Source: Sympetrum striolatum (lineage: Eukaryota; Arthropoda; Insecta; Odonata; Libellulidae). From it: DNA of 64,000 nt. This document shows, in pieces, positions 58,005 through 64,000 of the stretch (position 1 is the first letter of the stretch; every line of letters starts with the position of its first letter). The notes beneath the pieces are model-generated. The model was not told the origin of the DNA. It saw only the letters and a list, made by a program, of their open reading frames with translations, and did no database searches. A program made the position numbers and the translations under genes. The stretch lies in NCBI GenBank assembly GCA_947579665.1, contig OX388350.1:27747393-27811392 (forward strand). Direction: 5' to 3'.

Positions 58005-58215
58005 TAATCTACATCTACACCCTACGAGCCGCCTTTCAGCGTGTTGCAGGGAGATTATCATAAAAACACTCCGCCCCTTTCTGCTCCCGTTATATTAAAT
58101 CTGTAGAGAGGTGATTCGGATTCCGATAAAAAACACTCGTAACTGAGACAAGGGCTCAAATCAGGAATTGCAGCAGTCCTGCGGTACACCATCTCTGCCG
58201 TGGCTATTCTAGCGT
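58005..58215 (-). mobile_element. LINE 3' end, same family as the 20.4 kb relic
   Basis: AATCTACATCTACACCCTAC then GAGCCGCCTTTCAGCGTGTT then GCAGGG is, in reverse complement, the sequence after the LINE coding end at 20942-20965 (GCAACACGCCGAAAGGCGAC). The right part to about 58215 is GC-balanced and may be more of the 3' UTR. No reverse-transcriptase code remains. Confidence 0.7.
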
Positions 58216-58219
58216 TAAG

Positions 58220-60385
58220 TTTCCCAGCCTCTATCTTACTTTGTTACATTGCCTCTCCCCAAGGTTAACCTGCGCAGTGTATTTGCTTTCACCAAGGACT
58301 TTGAGAACGAGAAGTACATACCTCCCATATCTTTGTTGTGTGGCAAGAATGATGTCGTTAGAATGAACATATAGACATCTTATTGTGGGAGTATCAGTGG
58401 ATTGCTCGTGATGATAATGGATTTTTTACTGTTTAAAATTGATCAAGTATGTAAATGTCAGGATGGTAATATCTTAAGTCATTCTGGTCTGCGTAAGTTG
58501 CTTGATTGATTATATATTTAATTCGTTTATTCGTGTATTCTTGATTTTGCATCTGTCATGGAGATAGTAATGAAGTTGTTTTATCTAAGATATGTTACCT
58601 TAACCGTATGAACCTCTCGTGTAGCTAAAGGCTTTGAGAACAAATTTCTGTCCATATTTTTTAAGGTGAAAGAAAGATTTAATTAAAGATATCTGAACTT
58701 TAAGTTGTAATTTCCATCTTTTCGTATAACTTGAGCAGTAATGTGATCACAGTTCACCATTAAGCTTGATAATCATATCCTCTGAACTAAAAAATACATT
58801 TTTTTTCATATGTATAATGTAGTTGCAAATTTACTGTGGGTTGGAATACGTGCATTAAAAATTCAACTTGTGCAATAGATCCATATAAATAAATATAAAA
58901 ACAATAAAATATAGGTCAGTATATTATGTAGGACAATTCTGTGCTAAGAGCTTCGCCCTTTCACCATGACATTTCGTTAAGTCAGAAGTAATAGATCAAT
59001 TTATTTTCCGACGTTCTCCTCAATGGGATTTGTTATCTTTGAGTAGCAATGTGATTCAGTTTGAAGCATTGATCCGGAAAGATTCATGGATTGATAATTG
59101 CCCTTGAAATGATTGATCTAAGAGCCCCTGAAAGACACCAGTGCGATTAAAACATTCCTTTCCTGCATCAACTACCATTACAAAGCTATTACTGCAGCAA
59201 TAGGCACTTCCACGTGCGAATTCGAAAAGAATTTGATGAGATTTACCAAGAAATTTCTTGCCCACATTGTCCCTCCTTTCTGAAGGAATTTGCAATTCGT
59301 CATTGCAGCTTTTTACGTACCGTTGTGTTTTTGTTGTTAAAGAATGACAGGCTGATATGCAATTACTTGAGATGTACAAATATCAGTGAAAACTATAAAA
59401 ATCACTCCCTATTAGAGATTATATTAAGTTTAATTTTCTATTTAAAATCGTATTGTTGGATAATTATCTTTAGAATTGTAAACTTTTCTTAGCGATTTGA
59501 TAATCTGCCAGGTATAGCTTACAACTAAACCTTTGGTTTAGCATTTCTTCATCGATGACCTTTGACCGATAACTCAACAGTTAGAAGGGAATATGGGTGT
59601 GCGAACAATTGATTTCATATGGCTTAATGCAGCTATCATTTCATAACATCCTCTATCAATTGCCAATTCTCTGAATAATTCTAAAATAGATTTCTAGGTG
59701 CAAAAAATATCTCTCAGGTAAAGGTTGAAACTTATTTATAAATAATCGGAGAGTCCGCCTCATTCTTCAATATTTGGGACAGTATTTTATTGAGACAATT
59801 GATTATAAATCAAACATATTTGTAAGATTATGAAGGCCAAATGAGGTAAATTCTAGGTCGTATCACATATTAGTGAAAGCTATTCCAATATAATTAAATA
59901 TCAAACAGGCTACGTTTTCTCATACCAATTAAATGAAATCATTGAATAATAATGAGCAAGATGTGGTAAGGCTTTATTTGTGATCGCATAACCTTCTTTA
60001 TCATTCATAATTCAATATTTTTGCCATAAAAAATCAATACTGTATTTTAAAGGTTTTTACCAAGTTTAAATTTGGTAATCGACCTTCGAAAGAAATTTGG
60101 TTCAATTCATACCAGTTTTTTTCTTTCAAACTTCAGGCATTCAGGCAAGGCAATTCTTAGGCAATATCTCTGACGAAACATACTATAGAAGATGGGACCG
60201 GATTATTGAGTATTTAGCGGTAATAAATCATCATAAGTGGCTACAAGAGCCATAGTTTTATGGGAAAAATGTATTTGTCAGCGTAAACAAGTATCGACGA
60301 AGAATACGTTAGTGTTTGCTGTGATTAAAGTTACAGGTTACCAAAAGCAACTCACAACGCCTCGAAATCCTCGGCGGTTAGAAGT
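58220..60385. other. AT-rich non-coding DNA
   Basis: No gene recognised. The overlapping frames at 59056-59492 on opposite strands lack motifs. Confidence 0.45.
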
Positions 60386-60389
60386 TTCC

Positions 60390-60965
60390 ATTGTATAATA
60401 CGAATTAGCAGCGGTGGAATGTAATTAGATGGAATTCAGGAAACCGACTGTTTTCGGAAATTAGGCCCCTGACGAGAGGTGCTTCTCTCACCGCTCGGAT
60501 TTCATTTACCCTTTCGATTAAACTAAATTTCCCGTCGGCGGAAGAAGATGTAATTTTCACCGTTTCCCTATAATTTGGAGCCGCGAAAAAATAAGCATTA
60601 TCTCCCCCGTTGTTGATCAAGGGAGAGTGCAAATCGTGCCTCGATTAAACGAATCGTCACTTTGATCGATGTGACAGGATAATTTTCCGTAGTTTGGATT
60701 CCGCCGTCATAAAGGGTGCTCGAATGGGGTGGGCACTCGAGGCCAAGGGTCGCGCGTTGAAACAACAGTGGCGTGAGTGACGTGCACTCGCCCTGGGCGA
60801 TGCGTCACAGCCCTTAATTAAATGCCATTTACTGTCGGCAGCTCGAGTGCGCAAAATATTTTCCTGGTGCGGATTCAAACGGGAATTCCTTGGAACGTGG
60901 TGGAATCAAAGCCGATTAATTAAATCCGACCGAGAGAAGTTCTACCCTAGATCTAGCGGAAAGAT
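60390..60965. promoter_or_regulatory. GC-richer unique block, possible conserved regulatory DNA
   Basis: Composition rises, with CpG-containing words (GGTCGCGCGTTGAAAC near 60748) and TAAT-type words (CCCTTAATTAAATGCC near 60811; GATTAATTAAATCC near 60914). No reading frame with a domain, no repeat partner in this window, no transposon feature. It looks like a unique functional non-coding block, an inference from composition only. Confidence 0.3.
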
Positions 60966-61027
60966 AGTGAGAAAAATTCAGCGGTGAAATTTATTCGCGA
61001 ATTGGAGAAGTGAAAATTGCAACGCCA

Positions 61028-61366
61028 GCAAGCTAACAATTTCTATAGCATCAACAACCTTGATGATCCTTTAAGCCTTCGACTTTCCAAAATCAATACA
61101 ATTAGCTCTAGTAATTTATCAGAGGCTTCATTTCTTCTTATTTTTTTGATATTACTCGCTTTCTGAGATGAAAGTCGGGTTTGGTTCTCGGTTAAAGTAA
61201 GTTACAAGTTAACAATTTGTTAAGTTAACAAATGATCCTTTCAGTCTTCAACTTTCCAAAATCAATAAAAATTAGCTCTCGTAATTTATCTAATGCTTGA
61301 TTTCTTCTTATTTTTTCGATATTACTCGCTTTCTGAGATGAAATTCGTGTTTGGTTCTCAGTTAAA
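61028..61366. repeat. tandem duplication, about 170-bp unit
   Basis: The block with ATGATCCTTTAAGCCTTCGA (61063) through TTACTCGCTTTCTGAGATGA to TTTGGTTCTC.GTTAAAGT repeats from 61232. The spacing is 169 bp and identity is high, with several substitutions. Not coding. Confidence 0.9.
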
Positions 61367-61369
61367 GTT

Positions 61370-61540
61370 CATCGGCAGCATTGTAGTGAAACTCGTTTGC
61401 GGCAGAGTTAGTTAAGAAGGACCCACAATTTAAGTAAAAACGAATCGTTCACCGTCATTATTTCTTCATGTGATTTCTAAATTTAGTTTTTCTTAGCAAA
61501 CACACGTATTTTAAGATAATATTTGATTATTAAACTTCGT
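61370..61540. other. non-coding DNA
   Basis: Nothing recognised. Confidence 0.4.
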
Positions 61541-61544
61541 ATGC

Positions 61545-61695
61545 TGATTTATTATTATTAATTTACTTATATTCCGCCACAGTTAGACCGAAGTCTGATG
61601 GCCACGTTGTACAATAAATACATACAATTAATAATTATAATAATAGGAATCGCAAGACAACGAAAATGTACAATAGTACTATATTTATAGAGGGG
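61545..61695 (-). mobile_element. LINE 3' end, family C, copy 2
   Basis: A TTATTATTA-type tail on the left, then TTACTTATATTCCGCCACAG, GACCGAAGTCTGATGGCCAC and AATAATAGGAATCGCAAG, in the same order as 19050-19240. Confidence 0.65.
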
Positions 61696-61834
61696 ATAAT
61701 TCAATTACCTAAATTACTATTAATTAATCAACACATTAGGCAGTGAATTATATATTGACATCATATATACATAATAATTTGATGTCGAAGCGTGTAAGAT
61801 ATTTAAGGGTTTCTGGTGTTATCTTAGTTATACT

Positions 61835-61892
61835 ACGTAAAACTTCAGTCTCAATCTCGCCTAATAAAGAACCCTAATAATAATAATACCAA
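61835..61892 (+). mobile_element. LINE family B 3' tail, plus strand
   Basis: CAGTCTCAATCTCGCCTAAT then AAAGAACCC and (TAA)n is the exact family B terminus (reverse complement of 40082-40118). It lies 150 bp from the family C end in the opposite orientation. Confidence 0.7.
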
Positions 61893-61894
61893 TG

Positions 61895-62525
61895 ACAGTC
61901 TCTTAGAAGTTCCCTATCCATGCTTAACTACTGTAATAATTAGTCCTGGTATCATTAGTCTTACGACCACAGTGGAAGCCCTCCAAAATAATTTCAAGAA
62001 TACAGAAAGGAAAAAAACGCGTTCCCATTAGCTGCTGTTGTGCTTAATGTAGGATGTTTTAAAAACAGACGCCAAAAATACGAAACCAATGGCAGTCACC
62101 ACGATATAAAATAATAATATGAGTTATATAAGCATAATATATGTATTTGTTCAATACATTTTTGTCTAATAAAGGTTAGTCAAATTTTGTTTTATTTTCT
62201 TTGATATTATGAAACACCAGGTTATAGGCCACCTTACGTTTAGTGATTTATTAGTATCCAAAATCATCGTTTGTTTTCCAGTTTTAGTTAACACTTCCTT
62301 TCTATATGGCTCTATAATTACTTTCTATATGTAATTCTTGACTCAATAAATAACTTTATATCAAACACGTGCCATGGTGATAGATCACCATTCGATTGCT
62401 ATCATAGTCCTTAATAAAATTGTGAAAGATCTAAATGAAATGTTAAACCTGATAAGGTAAAATTCTTTCCTCACTTCACATTTCGGTTAACGTGCTCCTT
62501 CGTTAATTTTTGTGAGCCAAAAGTT
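61895..62525. other. AT-rich non-coding DNA
   Basis: No gene recognised. Confidence 0.5.
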
Positions 62526-62529
62526 AGGA

Positions 62530-62865
62530 AAACTTGAAGCCCCACTTGCGGGAGAAACGCACGAGAGGAAAAATCTGGAAAAACTTCGTTTCTCCCGCTA
62601 CTGGTTCCTTTTCCATCCACTTTCTCCCGATGAACTCGCGTGTAAATTTCTCAGCTAACAGCTACCGATCCATTTTAATTAAGCAGGTTGTTGAGGGGAA
62701 GGCGACTCTCCACTTACGGAAGTTATGCGCTAGCACGTGTTCCCAAAGAAAGCATACTCAATCATTTTGCCTTTATCAATGGCATTCGAGATTGGGGAGC
62801 CCGGGAAGGTGTCTTCCAACTACGACTATTCTGTTCCAATTTGAGGTTACATTGATTCCGTAAAT
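62530..62865. other. GC-richer block with unrecognised 109-codon plus-strand frame
   Basis: The frame 62534-62863 is basic and Ser/His-rich, has no domain that I recognise, and ends in AT-rich DNA. A chance frame in a GC-richer unique block is the likeliest reading. Regulatory DNA or an unknown exon are alternatives. Confidence 0.25.
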
Positions 62866-62999
62866 CCTGAATAGTATGGGGAAAGTAAAGCTATTGCTCG
62901 ATGGCAATATAGCTGAGATGGGTAACAAATCAATGCTGCAGAAGGGTAAGGTCTATTTACGTCTGTAAAGTAATGAGCCATTCCAGCCATTCCGGCTTA

Positions 63000-63410
63000 A
63001 AGCCGGCTGGAACCTCATCCCTCTTGCATTTGCTACCAAAAGCTAATAGGAGGGAATGAGGCTTACTAAGCAGAATGAGGAGTGAGGTAGTCTTACCTTG
63101 CTTTCGTCATTGAGCCAGAATGCTATAAGTGGAAAATGTCAACGTAAGTAAAGCACAATAAAATCAATCAAAGAAGCTTTAACTTTGTGGAACTCCATCC
63201 TAGTAAACAAGTGGAAATTTTTGCACAGTAATTCCCACCCATTTACTAAAGCACAATGACTCTACCAGTAACAATTTTCTTAGCATTCTATAAAGAGAGA
63301 TCTTATTTAGTGTCACTATTTAGTGTATTCATACCTCAGTAGCTTTCGTGTCATCACAACCGCTAAGAAGATTTTGTCAAAAGTAAAGGATAGATACATT
63401 TTCTTTATCC
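63000..63410. repeat. dispersed repeat D, copy B
   Basis: Matches 19920-20175 at GGAGGGAATGAGG, GAATGAGGAGTGAGGTAGTC, CATACCTCAGTAGCTTTCG, TCATCACAACC and GTCAAAAGTAAAG, with about 150 bp of extra sequence in the middle (63130-63320). At its left is a hairpin (CCTCATCCCTC / GAGGGAATGAGG) and a perfect palindrome CCGGCTTAAAGCCGG. Confidence 0.65.
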
Positions 63411-63414
63411 TGAA

Positions 63415-64000
63415 CTAAAAGAAAAATAATTCATTAGCCAAGATATGGTAGCAGGAATCGAACAAGTTATCAGTAGATTGAACTTATTTACAGAGTATAA
63501 CAAATAAAAACAATGATTTGATTCTGATGATGTTAAGTTTGTGTAATGAGCTTTTCCTCTTAATTATTATTAAAATAAACGTAAATTCCTGAATTCCATC
63601 TTCTAATCTCTGTCGTTGTAAGTTTCCTGTAATCTTTCGAATTTCAAAATTCAGGAATGAAATAAATTTTGACCTATAATAATTATACTATGTTACTCTA
63701 GCTTCTTGTAAAAGTACTCATTCATTCGGACAATGTGTATATTTATAGTTTTTATATCTCTATCATTTTTGCCACAATATCTTGAAGAGATGAATATTTT
63801 TCATTCGTTTGTTGACTCAGAATAGAGTAAAACGTAAACTTCATTAACAGTCTTAGAATCAGCTCTGTTGCTGATTGATAGAAGTCGTTCATATTGAATG
63901 CTACGAAAAGGGTTACTCATTCGTGCCGATCTCATGTGGACTTTTCCCGGTAGCATTTCTCATTGCATTCTTGATCAGCGACGTAGGATAGCAATAACTA
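63415..64000. other. AT-rich non-coding DNA to the window end
   Basis: No gene recognised. Confidence 0.5.

Noticed and set aside
1..64000. CRISPR array, operons or prokaryotic features
   Set aside because: No short regularly spaced repeats with unique spacers, no packed genes, and the tRNA genes and LINEs are eukaryotic.

Overview
This 64 kb window reads as non-coding DNA from an animal nuclear genome, most likely an arthropod and probably an insect. The evidence is an AT-rich background without bacterial-style gene packing, three eukaryotic Pol III-type tRNA-Asp(GTC) genes with internal A/B boxes and T-run terminators, several LINE lineages as 5'-truncated or decayed copies, tRNA-derived SINE-like heads, a mariner-type MITE, and many LINE 3' ends with (TTTA)n or (TAA)n tails. 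I cannot name the species. No complete protein-coding host gene is recognisable. The only hint of one is a short open stretch at bases 3-125 that could be the last codons of a gene entering from the left. The window therefore looks intergenic or like a very large intron.

Layout. 0-5.3 kb: possible terminal exon, unique AT-rich DNA, a degenerate satellite of about 160-190 bp units carrying tRNA B-box-like sequence, and a LINE endonuclease relic. 6.0-8.1 kb: a higher-order tandem repeat (two units of about 1,056 bp, each with two sub-repeats of about 316 bp and a CA microsatellite). 9-16 kb: hairpin elements, an RTE-like LINE C-terminal relic and a 77-bp nearly pure palindrome mariner MITE. 18-21 kb: a GC-rich island, LINE ends and a LINE reverse-transcriptase relic. 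27.3 kb: tRNA-Asp. 29-41 kb: a dense mobile-element cluster with nested insertions, the best-preserved LINE fragment (220-aa open frame at 34.9-35.6 kb), two inverted SINE-like heads around a terminal-inverted-repeat element, and an inverted pair of LINE 3' UTRs. 38.8-49.9 kb: four sequences matching parts of the hammerhead ribozyme core, one placed between 50-bp inverted arms. 51.6 and 53.4 kb: two more tRNA-Asp genes in opposite orientation. 55.4-56.4 kb: a strong CpG-rich island, the best candidate for a promoter. 58-64 kb: a LINE 3' end, a GC-richer unique block, a 170-bp tandem duplication and a second copy of a dispersed repeat first seen at 19.9 kb.

The functional content that can be supported is the tRNA genes. 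The rest is mobile-element debris from at least five LINE or LINE-tail families plus DNA transposons. The most interesting observation is the set of hammerhead-like motifs, which resemble the minimal type I ribozymes known from Penelope-like retroelements.
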